Positions 8,293 through 16,566 of a DNA stretch of 64,000 nucleotides are shown in pieces. The first letter of the stretch is position 1, and the number at the start of each line of letters is the position of its first letter. Made by a program: the position numbers and the translations under genes. Source of the DNA: Robiginitomaculum sp. (lineage in GTDB: Bacteria; Pseudomonadota; Alphaproteobacteria; Caulobacterales; Maricaulaceae). The stretch covers positions 1-64,000 of the forward strand of contig JAJFFN010000011.1 of assembly GCA_021776635.1 (NCBI GenBank), given 5' to 3'. The notes below the pieces were generated by a model, which saw only the letters and a list, made by a program, of their open reading frames with translations, did not search any database and was not told the origin of the DNA.

Positions 8293-8832
8293 ATGACAAA
8301 TTCGCAACATGATATTTTAACGGCAGTTTATTTGGAACAGCGGCCAGCATTGTTACGGTTTTTGTGTGCGCGTTTGCGTAATCCAGAACGTGCGGAAGAT
8401 GTCTTGCAAGACGTGTATTTAAAACTCACAAGATCAAATTTGCCTGCAAGTATTGATAACCCGTCGGGATTTTTATTTCGAATGGCAGCAAATCTTGCCC
8501 TTGACCATATCCGCAAAAATAAACGGGCGCGATTACGTGACCAAGCTTGGAGTGATCTGAATAACGAAAAATCAGGAAATCAATATCAAATGGACACGCC
8601 TCATGCCGATGATGCCTTGATTGCCAAGCAACGATTGTTGGCTCTTAAAACGCGATTACAAACACTGTCACCGAAGGCCCGCGAAGCATTTGAACGTCAT
8701 AAATTTGACGGGCAATCCTATCAACAAGTTGCAGACACTATGGGTATAACAATTGGTACAGTTGGCAAACATTTAGGCAAAGCGATAAAACACATCATGG
8801 CAGTCGATATAGAGTATAAAAACAATGAATGA
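8293..8832 (+). CDS. FecI-type extracytoplasmic-function RNA polymerase sigma factor
   Basis: ECF sigma factor of 179 residues. Region 2 (residues 15-80) includes RNPERAEDVLQDVYLKL and the conserved F-R-M-A-A-N-LALDHIRKN segment. Region 4 (residues 115-170) carries LSPKAREAFERHKFDGQSYQQVADTMGITIGTVGKHL. I start at ATG 8293, preceded by GGGG. The longer frame from 8197 adds 32 residues that are unlike sigma factors. A near-palindrome ATTGATATATATGTCAAT at 8265-8282 lies just before the gene and may be regulatory. FecR and a TonB receptor with a signalling domain follow, the standard cell-surface signalling arrangement. Confidence 0.9.
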   Translation: MTNSQHDILTAVYLEQRPALLRFLCARLRNPERAEDVLQDVYLKLTRSNLPASIDNPSGFLFRMAANLALDHIRKNKRARLRDQAWSDLNNEKSGNQYQMDTPHADDALIAKQRLLALKTRLQTLSPKAREAFERHKFDGQSYQQVADTMGITIGTVGKHLGKAIKHIMAVDIEYKNNE

Positions 8833-8942
8833 ATTTCTACAAAAAGTCAGAATTTGTGTGGGGGTGTAATATCATCTGCGGCGTCTATATAAATGAGTAT
8901 ATTTGTGTTATAAATATAGCGCTCTAAGAAAAGGCATAGAAA

Positions 8943-9947
8943 ATGAGCAAAAACATTGCAATATCAGAGCCAATTTTGGCACAAGCGCGCACTTGGTATG
9001 TCCGCATGGGCGATGAGCAAGCGGGCGGTGATGACTGGGCATTGTTTACAGCTTGGCTGGAAGAAAATCCTGTGAATGTTGATGCATATGACCAAGTGGA
9101 GATGGCTCTTGCAGACGTTGCATCTGTGGTTGAGGCCCAAGAAAATATTACGCAAAATAATGAAAATAATGAAAATAATGAAAATAATGTTGTTCAACTG
9201 ATAGCCAAACCCAAGAAACCTCCAAAAATAATCTGGGGTCGTCTTGCAAGTATCGCGGCGCTATTTATCGCTACTTTGACTGTGTTTTATATAAATAATC
9301 AGTTTCAACCTGCTAGCGTACAAACTTATGCCACCAATGTTGGCGGGCATGAAGAAATTGTCCTTAAGGATGGAACACGCATAAATTTGAATACCAACAC
9401 TCAAATAAGCGTTGCCATTAATGATAGAACGAGAATAGTTACACTAAAAGGTGGAGAAGCTTTTTTTGACATCGCCAAAGATGAGAAACGGCCATTTATC
9501 GTCAATGCAATGGACACAAAAATAACGGATATAGGCACATCATTTTCGGTTTATGCAACGGATGTGGCCTTGATGGTTTCGGTTGCTGATGGGATAGTAG
9601 ACATACATAACAACAGCCAAACGACACGCCTTTTAAAGGGGCAAGAAGCGGTTCAAATGCTAGGCTTTGATGATATTGCGGTGCGTGCTGTTGATATTGA
9701 AAACATTTCGACTTGGCGCGACGGCGTCCTTGTTTTTGACAATGTTGCGCTTTCAACAATAGTTCCAGAATTGAACCGCTATTTTAAAATACCGATTTCA
9801 CTCAAAGATGAAGTCGTCGCGAATTTAACTTTTTCGGGTGTTATCAATATTAGCGATCAAAATACAATGCTTGGCTCAATGGAAGCACTTTTACCAATTA
9901 AATCAGACTTTGCGAACGGGCAAATATTGCTGTACCATAAAAACTAA
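8943..9947 (+). CDS. FecR-family anti-sigma / sigma-regulator protein
   Basis: Inner-membrane relay of 334 residues that passes the receptor signal to the FecI sigma factor. Residues 8-60 are the cytoplasmic DUF4880 region (ARTWYVRMGDEQAGGDDW...FTAWLEENP). A membrane helix follows near residues 100-118 (LASIAALFIATLTVFYI). The periplasmic FecR domain contains LKDGTRINLNTNT and GEAFFDIAKDEKRPFIV. The C-terminus has a secretin/TonB-short-N-like domain (FDNVALSTIVPELNRYF). Between DUF4880 and the helix is an Asn/Glu run (NNENNENNENN) encoded by a tandem 9-base repeat at 9155-9188, a likely slippage site. It ends five bases before the receptor gene. Confidence 0.92.
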   Translation: MSKNIAISEPILAQARTWYVRMGDEQAGGDDWALFTAWLEENPVNVDAYDQVEMALADVASVVEAQENITQNNENNENNENNVVQLIAKPKKPPKIIWGRLASIAALFIATLTVFYINNQFQPASVQTYATNVGGHEEIVLKDGTRINLNTNTQISVAINDRTRIVTLKGGEAFFDIAKDEKRPFIVNAMDTKITDIGTSFSVYATDVALMVSVADGIVDIHNNSQTTRLLKGQEAVQMLGFDDIAVRAVDIENISTWRDGVLVFDNVALSTIVPELNRYFKIPISLKDEVVANLTFSGVINISDQNTMLGSMEALLPIKSDFANGQILLYHKN

Positions 9948-9952
9948 TCAAT

Positions 9953-12511
9953 ATGGTGAAGTACAGCTGTAAACATAAAAGCCTTAGGTGGCGTTGGTGG
10001 CGTTCAACCCTGATGTTGGTGACGACGAGTACTCTAGTGTGTACACCAATTTATGCGCGTGAATTAAATCCCATCGCGATAAATTTACCTGCTCAATCCC
10101 TGGATAGAGATATTCGCGATTTAGCGCGCCAAGCCGGGATTACAATTAGTTTTTCCCGCCGTGCCCTCAAAAAGTATAATAGGAAAACATTTTCAGGAAA
10201 TTACACACCGGCTGAAAGTTTAGAGATTTTACTTAGAGATACTGATTATACATATCAATTCGTCAATAAAAATACGGTGCGCATATTTAAGAAAAAAAGC
10301 ACAAAACCAGTTCGTGAAATTAAACCAAAACCGAGCGCAAAAAACGCGGAACCTCCGCAGGCTGCAGACCCATCAGGAATGAGGCCATCTGAGATACAGT
10401 TTTCTAACGATGAAATTTTTGTCACAGCTAACAAGCGCACACAGTTTGAAATACTGCAATCTGCGCCCTATAGCGCCAGCGTCATTTCTGGCAATATGCT
10501 CAAAACATTAGGTGTTATTGATACGCAATCATTATCCTTACACATTGCGGGTGTTGAGATGACAAATTTAGGGTCTAGCCGGAATAAAATATCTATTCGT
10601 GGTATATCTGATGGGGCATTTAATGGACGCGTACAGGCTACGGTTGGCGTTTACTTTAACGACACTCCGATTAATTTTAATGCACCTTATCCCGAAATCC
10701 CGCTGATTGACATTGAAAGCATAGAAGTTCTACGCGGACCGCAAGGATCATTATATGGCGCGGGGTCTATCGGAGGAATTTATCATATTTCTACAAAATC
10801 CCCCGCCCTAAAAAAACCGTCCGCATGGCTAGAAACAGATTTATCTATGACGAAGGAAGGCGGTGTCAACACTGCATTTAAGGGGATGGCAAATCTTCCA
10901 TTGGTAAAAGACGAGATTGGGTTGCGAGCCGTAGGATATGTGATTGATAATAGCGGCTATATTGATGATATTCGGCTCGGTCTAAAGGATGTAAACAGTA
11001 CAACAATTCGCGGTGGACGCTTAAATGGTTTATGGCAAATTTCCCCCGATTGGAAGCTGAGCCTCGGTGCCGCCTATCATGATGTGGACACTAAAGACAC
11101 GCAATATGAGCTAGGATCATTGCCGCGATTGCAACGGGCCAACTATTTGCGCGAGCCGCATCATGATGATTTAATTCATTTGCATTTTAACATTGCAGGC
11201 ACCAAACAATGGGGCAAAATTAACTCAACAACCTCGTGGATCAACCGCAGCATTTCAGACCAATTTGATGCATCTCTGTCCTTGCCAACGATATTAAATC
11301 GCCCCATAGAGCTGACGCGATATCAAGAAAATCGGGACATCGATTTTTTCTCCCACGAAACAAATATAAATATTGATGTCAGTGACAGGATTGATATATT
11401 ACTTGGCGGGTTCATCAAGCATGCCAATATTGATTTCTTATCTGATTACAATATCCTTGGGGATGAATTGACGAACCCAGAAACTTTATACAAAGAGATT
11501 CGAAGCGATACTTCTACCCATTATGGTGGTTTTGGTGAAATTGATTTGGTCTTAACGGATAAAATTGAAATAAGCGCGGGCCTGCGTTGGTTTGATGAAC
11601 ACCTCAATACAAAAACGTTAATTGACGATTTTGTAGTACCTGAAGCTTCAATTACCGGCGCGAAAACAGACAATGATTTTCTTCCTAGATTTAATATAGG
11701 GTATCAATTTACTGACGACGCTTATTTATATGGTCTGGCCACAGTGGGTTATAGGGTGGGGGGTCTGAATACCGGGAACGCGGTGAATTCAGGTGCATTG
11801 CCAATTCCAAATTCACCGTTTGGGAATGATGACGATGATGATGATGACGATGATGAGAATTTATCAATTTTTGAATCAGATGTCATAACGATGTATGAAT
11901 TTGGCGGTAAGACTAATTGGCTAAATGACAAGCTTATTGTTAATGCCAGTCTCTTTTTTGTAGATTGGAACAGTATTCAAACCGAGCACATTTTGGTAGA
12001 CGGTTTTTCCAGTGTTTTAAATGCCGGTGATGCAACTAATTTAGGTTATGATTTTGAGGTACTTTTTCGCCCTACATCAAATTTTGATTTTCAGGCCAAT
12101 TTAACCGTTAACGACCCGGATTTATCAAATATCAATCCAGCGTTGGGGCCAAATATTGATGGTAAACACCTGCCGCGTATTCCTGATTATTCAGGCGGGT
12201 TTGTTGCGACATATCGCAAACCAATAACAAAGAACTGGGATTCTACTTGGAGTATTGATTATGCCTATACTGGGTCATCTCAACTTAGTTTTGCACCTGC
12301 AGATGATTTATCCATGGGCAAAAATCATTTTTTGAATGCCCGCGTCAACTTCGTAAGTGAAACCTGGCAAATAGAAGGTTATGTTAACAATGTACTTGAT
12401 GATAAATCCAACACATTCTCATTTGGTAACCCATTTACATTTCGCTTGCAGAAACATTTAACACCGCAACGCCCACGAACTATAGGCATGCGGGTGCGGC
12501 GACAGTTTTAA
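9953..12511 (+). CDS. TonB-dependent outer-membrane receptor with N-terminal signalling (STN) domain
   Basis: Outer-membrane transducer of 852 residues for active uptake of a ligand, probably a ferric siderophore or similar chelate. A signal peptide (to about residue 35) is followed by an STN domain (INLPAQSLDRDIRDLARQAGITI...) that would signal to FecR. A TonB-box-like EIFVTANK, a plug domain (about residues 160-280, with VLRGPQGSLYGAGSIGGI) and the barrel follow, ending in a terminal Phe (MRVRRQF). A run of nine Asp residues encoded at 11828-11854 lies in what should be an extracellular loop. The context makes it the sensor of the FecI-FecR system. The ligand cannot be determined from the sequence. 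Confidence 0.93.
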   Translation: MVKYSCKHKSLRWRWWRSTLMLVTTSTLVCTPIYARELNPIAINLPAQSLDRDIRDLARQAGITISFSRRALKKYNRKTFSGNYTPAESLEILLRDTDYTYQFVNKNTVRIFKKKSTKPVREIKPKPSAKNAEPPQAADPSGMRPSEIQFSNDEIFVTANKRTQFEILQSAPYSASVISGNMLKTLGVIDTQSLSLHIAGVEMTNLGSSRNKISIRGISDGAFNGRVQATVGVYFNDTPINFNAPYPEIPLIDIESIEVLRGPQGSLYGAGSIGGIYHISTKSPALKKPSAWLETDLSMTKEGGVNTAFKGMANLPLVKDEIGLRAVGYVIDNSGYIDDIRLGLKDVNSTTIRGGRLNGLWQISPDWKLSLGAAYHDVDTKDTQYELGSLPRLQRANYLREPHHDDLIHLHFNIAGTKQWGKINSTTSWINRSISDQFDASLSLPTILNRPIELTRYQENRDIDFFSHETNINIDVSDRIDILLGGFIKHANIDFLSDYNILGDELTNPETLYKEIRSDTSTHYGGFGEIDLVLTDKIEISAGLRWFDEHLNTKTLIDDFVVPEASITGAKTDNDFLPRFNIGYQFTDDAYLYGLATVGYRVGGLNTGNAVNSGALPIPNSPFGNDDDDDDDDDENLSIFESDVITMYEFGGKTNWLNDKLIVNASLFFVDWNSIQTEHILVDGFSSVLNAGDATNLGYDFEVLFRPTSNFDFQANLTVNDPDLSNINPALGPNIDGKHLPRIPDYSGGFVATYRKPITKNWDSTWSIDYAYTGSSQLSFAPADDLSMGKNHFLNARVNFVSETWQIEGYVNNVLDDKSNTFSFGNPFTFRLQKHLTPQRPRTIGMRVRRQF

Positions 12512-12512
12512 T

Positions 12513-12530
12513 ACGGCATGATATTGCCGT
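12513..12530 (+). terminator. Weak hairpin after the receptor gene
   Basis: ACGGCA at 12513-12518 pairs with TGCCGT at 12525-12530, two bases after the receptor stop codon. Only a short T-rich tail follows, so termination would be weak at best. Confidence 0.3.
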
Positions 12531-12651
12531 TTATTCACTATTCCCAAATTTATTAACTTTTATATGGCAGTCTCTCGCGCTTTGTGACGTCTCTATAATA
12601 ACAGCAAAACAAATTTGCAGTTATAACTTTTCGTGAACGGGAGACTTTAGA

Positions 12652-13164
12652 ATGACAAATAATTTTAAAATAACAACGGCATTTATGACTATGGCAACGG
12701 GATTAGCTTTATCGCAAGTCGCCATTGCACAAGATGCTTATTTTGGCTCTAATCAAGATGTAAGCACCACGGCTGGCGTGCATATGACAATTCCTTTTGG
12801 TAGTAAAAAATCAGACCGAGCTGTTGATAAAGCCAGATTTGGTCTCATGCTCAACATGACGCACGAATATAATGACCGCAACTTTTATACGCCAAAACGC
12901 GTGAACACAAATTTACTAGATTTTGGTATGCATTTTGACGGTCGGCCAACAATGCTCATAAGCGGAGAAGATATGTACACGCCTTTATTTGCTCCACTGA
13001 ATGCGAAGGGGGATGATGGCGGCGACATAAATATCTCAAAAAACACTGTACTGCTAGCAGCAGGAGCCGCATTGGCTGTTGGCGCTGTCGGAGCTTTAGC
13101 TGGTGGCGATGATGATGACCATGATAATGACCGTGACCACCACGGCCCGGATGATGATTTTTAA
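12652..13164 (+). CDS. Unknown exported protein with Asp/His-rich C-terminus
   Basis: I do not recognise this 170-residue protein. A signal peptide ends near VAIAQ-DAYF. The middle (residues 30-120) looks beta-rich, with VHMTIPFGS and ARFGLMLNMTHEYN, somewhat like an outer-membrane or surface protein. Residues 129-150 form a hydrophobic Ala/Gly segment (TVLLAAGAALAVGAVGALAGG). The last twenty residues are almost all Asp, His and Gly, a plausible divalent-metal ligand set. It lies 140 bases after the TonB receptor, inside the direct repeats, and GGGAG precedes its ATG. A TATAAT at 12594-12599 could be its own -10 element. Confidence 0.7.
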   Translation: MTNNFKITTAFMTMATGLALSQVAIAQDAYFGSNQDVSTTAGVHMTIPFGSKKSDRAVDKARFGLMLNMTHEYNDRNFYTPKRVNTNLLDFGMHFDGRPTMLISGEDMYTPLFAPLNAKGDDGGDINISKNTVLLAAGAALAVGAVGALAGGDDDDHDNDRDHHGPDDDF

Positions 13165-13287
13165 ACCTGATCCAACTATTTTTCATATTTTAATTTATAG
13201 TAACTAAGGTTTGGGGGCAACAAGTGCACAAGATGATTTAGACTTAGGCGCGGTTGCTGAAAGTTCATAAACTTAAATGGTTATTCT

Positions 13288-13315
13288 GAGGCGGGTTACA
13301 TATATGACCCGTCTC
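13288..13315 (+). terminator. Hairpin between the exported protein and the DUF442 gene
   Basis: GAGGCGGGT at 13288-13296 pairs with ACCCGTCTC at 13307-13315 (one G-U pair), with a 10-base loop and then ATTTGTTAG. It is a plausible terminator for the plus-strand cassette. The T-run is short. Confidence 0.4.
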
Positions 13316-13333
13316 ATTTGTTAGTTATTCGCG

Positions 13334-13398
13334 CAATATAACATGTAAATTGGGCTTTAAGTTCGTCCAAAGAGCCTTGTTAAGTGTTTGGCAAAAAA
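13334..13398. repeat. 65-bp direct repeat, right copy
   Basis: Partner of 8147-8211 (about 60 of 65 positions identical, same orientation). Its left half is intergenic; the rest is the 3' end of the DUF442 gene, which it leaves intact. See the left copy for the segment enclosed. Confidence 0.75.
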
Positions 13399-13734
13399 AT
13401 TGGGGTCTTTGGTTATAGATTTGTGTATAGACCTTGCGCGTATACCTGACCGGCAGAAAGCAAGGACAGGGCCGTCGCTTTGCTTAAGCGTTGCCGCAAA
13501 ATGCGCACGGTCTTCAGCGGTTGCGCGGCCAGGCTTAAACGGGATATAGTGATATTGAAGTCCCGCTTTATTTGCGGCAGTCAAGAGTGCCTTTGATAAA
13601 GGTTGTGCAGCTTCTTCACCGTCAGGGCGACAATTTATGATGCAGGTAAAGCCAGCATCAGCGAGCGTTTCTATGTCTTTAGAATAAATTTGCGCTGAAA
13701 TAGAGAACTGATTATTTATTTTAATAATTTGCAC
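13357..13734 (-). CDS. TIGR01244/DUF442 sulfurtransferase (rhodanese-like, beta-lactamase-hydrolase-like family)
   Basis: Small phosphatase-fold protein of 125 residues with the catalytic loop AFCRSGIRAR near residue 93. Relatives are found fused or adjacent to ETHE1-type metallo-beta-lactamases and help oxidise or transfer sulfane sulfur. Its N-terminal half has FTCIINCRPDGEEA and HYIPFKPGRATAED, typical of DUF442. The start is a GTG eight bases after the persulfide-dioxygenase gene, so the two are almost certainly cotranscribed. Its last codons lie in the right copy of the 65-bp direct repeat, but the reading frame is intact. Confidence 0.88.
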   Translation of the reverse strand: MQIIKINNQFSISAQIYSKDIETLADAGFTCIINCRPDGEEAAQPLSKALLTAANKAGLQYHYIPFKPGRATAEDRAHFAATLKQSDGPVLAFCRSGIRARSIHKSITKDPNFFAKHLTRLFGRT

Positions 13735-13742
13735 CTATAAAC

Positions 13743-14621
13743 TTATAGGGCGTTTAGCGGAATTTTTAGATAAACAGTACCATTATCATCAGCGGACGGA
13801 AATTCACCAGCGCGCATATTGACCTGTACAGATGGCAAGATTAACTTTGGCATTGCAAGTGTTGCATCGCGTTCAGTCCGCATTTTAACAAAACTGGCCA
13901 TATCAACATCGCCGCCAACATGCTTGTTGTTTCGTTTTTCTGCTCTAATTGTTGTCTCCCAAGCAAATTCATCACGTCCTGGTGCTTTGTAATCGTGGCA
14001 AAGAAATACACGGGTTTCGTCTGGCAAAGAAAATAGTTTTTGTATTGAGTTATAAAGCATTTCGGGACTGCCACCTGGAAAGTCACAGCGCGCAGTACCA
14101 AAATCGGGCATAAACAATGTATCACCCACAAATACTGCGTCACCAATATAATATGACATGCAAGCAGGTGTGTGGCCTGGCGTATGAATTGCAGTTATCT
14201 CTAGGTCGCCTAACATAAAAGTATCGCCGTCAGTCGACAATATATCAAACTGGCTTCCGTCTACGTCAAATTTCTTACTGGCATTAAACACATCACCGAA
14301 TACTTTTTGCACAGCGTCTATATTTGCGCCGATCATGGTTTGCCCGCCTAATTTTTCTTTAAGATAAGGGGCGGAGGACAAATGATCTGCATGGGCATGG
14401 GTTTCTATGATGTATTTTGTCGTTAATTTTGCGCCCCTTAAATAGTCAATCAAAACGTCAGCCGCTTGCGTGTTTGTTCGGCCTGACGCAGCACAATAAT
14501 TCAGTACCGGATCAAAAATGATAGCCTCTTTGCTGTTGGCATCGTGTACGATATGGGTTATTGTATTTGTGTCTGGATCAAAGAATGATTTTACGAGCGG
14601 ATTTGGGGTGCGAATGTTCAT
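13743..14621 (-). CDS. Metallo-beta-lactamase-fold persulfide dioxygenase (ETHE1/BLH-like)
   Basis: Iron-dependent dioxygenase family that converts glutathione persulfide to sulfite in sulfide detoxification. The 292 residues carry the metal motif THAHADH near residue 75, the second His in HTPGHTPACMSYY, the bridging Asp in VGDTLFMPDFGTARCDFPGG and a C-terminal HDY. The TARCDFPGGS segment is typical of the ETHE1/BLH subgroup rather than of lactamases. GAGGA lies before the ATG. The operon partner is the DUF442 protein, and two rhodaneses lie nearby, which supports sulfane-sulfur metabolism. A palindrome at 14660-14679 is a candidate operator. Confidence 0.9.
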   Translation of the reverse strand: MNIRTPNPLVKSFFDPDTNTITHIVHDANSKEAIIFDPVLNYCAASGRTNTQAADVLIDYLRGAKLTTKYIIETHAHADHLSSAPYLKEKLGGQTMIGANIDAVQKVFGDVFNASKKFDVDGSQFDILSTDGDTFMLGDLEITAIHTPGHTPACMSYYIGDAVFVGDTLFMPDFGTARCDFPGGSPEMLYNSIQKLFSLPDETRVFLCHDYKAPGRDEFAWETTIRAEKRNNKHVGGDVDMASFVKMRTERDATLAMPKLILPSVQVNMRAGEFPSADDNGTVYLKIPLNAL

Positions 14622-14659
14622 ACTGTCCTCATTTGTTAATTCTGGATTTGTGCATTCTG

Positions 14660-14679
14660 GTTTTATATAGTATTAAAAC
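14660..14679. promoter_or_regulatory. 20-bp palindromic candidate operator upstream of the persulfide-dioxygenase operon
   Basis: GTTTTATATAGTATTAAAAC has perfect 6-bp outer arms (GTTTTA/TAAAAC) and lies 39 bases upstream of the dioxygenase start, in the divergent gap with the desaturase gene. AT-rich palindromes in this position are bound by sulfide-responsive ArsR-type repressors (BigR/SqrR) in relatives. No such regulator gene is in this window. Confidence 0.35.
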
Positions 14680-14851
14680 GATTCTAAATAGAGACAATAT
14701 GTCCCATTCTAATTATTGTTGTAGAAACCGAAAGGGAGAATGAAGTGACGGGTTAAAGTGTTTCCAGTGCAGTAATATCTGACATGCTCTACTGTAGGTT
14801 TCTTGCTGTTATTAGAGCCTACCTTCATAACCTTTAGCATAGCGAAACTTT

Positions 14852-15670
14852 ATGGATAGCATTATCGCAAATAATGAGGGTCTCATACGCTTTGTGGTTT
14901 TTGCTGGTGTGTTGGTTGTAATGTTGATGTTAGAGACCGTATTTCCGCGCAAAATACTTACTCAAAACAGATTGCTTCGTATTTCTACAAATCTGGGGAT
15001 AGTTGTTCTGTACACGATCATAATACGCGTTGTGTTTTTCTTTGTTGCGATTGGTGCTGCTGTTGGGGTTGCAGTATATGCTACTCAACATGGATGGGGA
15101 CTTCTTAATATCTTACATTTGCCGTTGTGGGCACATATTGTGCTTTCAGTAATCTTGCTTGATTGTGCTGTGTATTGGCAGCATGTCGCCTCCCATAAAA
15201 TTCCAATATTATGGGCAGTCCATAAAATGCACCATGCTGACCGCGATATAGATACGACAACGGGCATCAGGTTTCATCCGGTGGAGATTTTACTGTCTAT
15301 GTTGTATAAAATGATCGTCGTCATTATTTTGGGTCCAAATTTAGTAGGCGTAATTTTATTTGAAGTTATCCTGAATGGAACTGCTATGTTTAATCATGCA
15401 AATGTGCGTTTACCATTATGGTTAGATAAAAGTATCAGAATTTTATTTGTTACACCTGATATGCACCGTGTACACCATTCGGTCATACCCCAAGAAACCC
15501 ATTCCAATTACGGTTTTAATCTATCAGTATGGGATCGGCTGTTTGGCTCCTACATCAAACAACCCGCTGGTGGTCATGATGATATGATAATCGGCTTACC
15601 ACAATATCAGACGGATAAACCGTCGCATTTACTTTGGTGTCTAATGCTCCCATTTAAGAAAAATATATGA
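14852..15670 (+). CDS. Sterol desaturase / fatty-acid hydroxylase family membrane protein
   Basis: Membrane di-iron enzyme family of 272 residues. Three hydrophobic segments occupy the first 110 residues. The His clusters follow: HVASH near 112, HKMHHAD near 126, and HRVHHS near 210 with a downstream HSNYG. These coordinate the di-iron centre that hydroxylates or desaturates lipid substrates. The substrate cannot be read from the sequence. It lies divergent from the persulfide-dioxygenase operon and ten bases before a rhodanese lipoprotein gene, so it is probably cotranscribed with that gene. Related desaturase-rhodanese pairing is not something I can vouch for. Confidence 0.88.
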   Translation: MDSIIANNEGLIRFVVFAGVLVVMLMLETVFPRKILTQNRLLRISTNLGIVVLYTIIIRVVFFFVAIGAAVGVAVYATQHGWGLLNILHLPLWAHIVLSVILLDCAVYWQHVASHKIPILWAVHKMHHADRDIDTTTGIRFHPVEILLSMLYKMIVVIILGPNLVGVILFEVILNGTAMFNHANVRLPLWLDKSIRILFVTPDMHRVHHSVIPQETHSNYGFNLSVWDRLFGSYIKQPAGGHDDMIIGLPQYQTDKPSHLLWCLMLPFKKNI

Positions 15671-15680
15671 GGAAAATTTT

Positions 15681-16142
15681 ATGAACAAAAAACTATTTAT
15701 TATGATGGTTGTTGGAACTTTATCCGCGTGCTCTCAAGCGAATAACAGTGTTGCTGCTCCGAAATCCCATACACAAGAAGAGGTACAAGTTCAGCAAGTG
15801 GAACAAAAAGCTGTGGAGACGCAAATCACCCACTTAAATGCCAATGAAGCGTTTGAAACAATTAAGGCGCGTCCTGATCTCGTTATTATAGATGTACGCA
15901 CACCAGGCGAATTTGCTGGTGGGCATATTGATGGTGCTATAAATATTGACTTTAGGAATGCTAATTTTGCTTCACACATTTCAAAATTGGATGGCTCCAA
16001 AGAATATCTCATCCACTGTCGTTCAGGTGGGCGTTCAACTCGCTCCTTAACAACGTTCAAAGATGCAGGGTTCTCTCATATTTTGCATATGGACGGCGGA
16101 ATGATTGGCTGGAATAAATCCGGGCTGCCAACCGTGAAATAA
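15681..16142 (+). CDS. Rhodanese-domain lipoprotein
   Basis: Thiosulfate or persulfide sulfurtransferase-type protein of 153 residues, exported as a lipoprotein. MNKKLFIMMVVGTLSAC ends in a lipobox with Cys at residue 17. A Gln/Val/Glu-rich linker follows, then a single rhodanese domain (about residues 55-150) with VIIDVRTPGEFAGGHIDGA and the active-site loop HCRSGGRS, whose Cys would carry the persulfide. It probably acts in the periplasm. GAGGA precedes the ATG, and the desaturase gene ends ten bases upstream. A second, cytoplasmic rhodanese follows. Confidence 0.92.
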   Translation: MNKKLFIMMVVGTLSACSQANNSVAAPKSHTQEEVQVQQVEQKAVETQITHLNANEAFETIKARPDLVIIDVRTPGEFAGGHIDGAINIDFRNANFASHISKLDGSKEYLIHCRSGGRSTRSLTTFKDAGFSHILHMDGGMIGWNKSGLPTVK

Positions 16143-16230
16143 CGTATCTGATTTTTCTATGGTTTTATTGGGTGCGGGGGTGTTACCTTAAGCGCATTTC
16201 TTTTAGAGTAGACTGCAACTCAGGCTTGAT

Positions 16231-16566
16231 ATGAAATACAGACACGTAAATGTTTATGAAGCGCATAAGCTCTTAAAGTCCTCACCAGAAATAGTGGTGC
16301 TGGATTTACGAACAGCTGATGAATATGAAATGTTTTACATTGAAGGCGCCGTAAATCTGGATTGTGAAAGCAAGCCTTTTGAGCACCGAATTACACGGCT
16401 TAACCGAAATAAACCATATCTTATTCATTGCCATTCTGGTGGACGTAGTATCCAGGCGCTTAAAGTATTTAAGAAAAATGGATTTACTAATATTACGCAT
16501 ATGGACGGCGGCATGCGCGAATGGATGCACGCAGACTTACCGCTAATAAGTCACTGGTCGTTATAA
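16231..16566 (+). CDS. Single-domain rhodanese
   Basis: Cytoplasmic rhodanese-type sulfurtransferase of 111 residues without signal sequence. [20 protein letters not shown] is near residue 25 and the active-site loop HCHSGGRS near 68. It closely resembles the rhodanese domain of the preceding lipoprotein (both have ITHMDGGM or ILHMDGGM and a C-terminal W), so the pair probably arose by duplication. Its stop overlaps the 3' end of the convergent aldolase gene by six bases. With the DUF442 protein, three sulfurtransferase-type proteins surround the persulfide dioxygenase. Confidence 0.9.
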   Translation: MKYRHVNVYEAHKLLKSSPEIVVLDLRTADEYEMFYIEGAVNLDCESKPFEHRITRLNRNKPYLIHCHSGGRSIQALKVFKKNGFTNITHMDGGMREWMHADLPLISHWSL

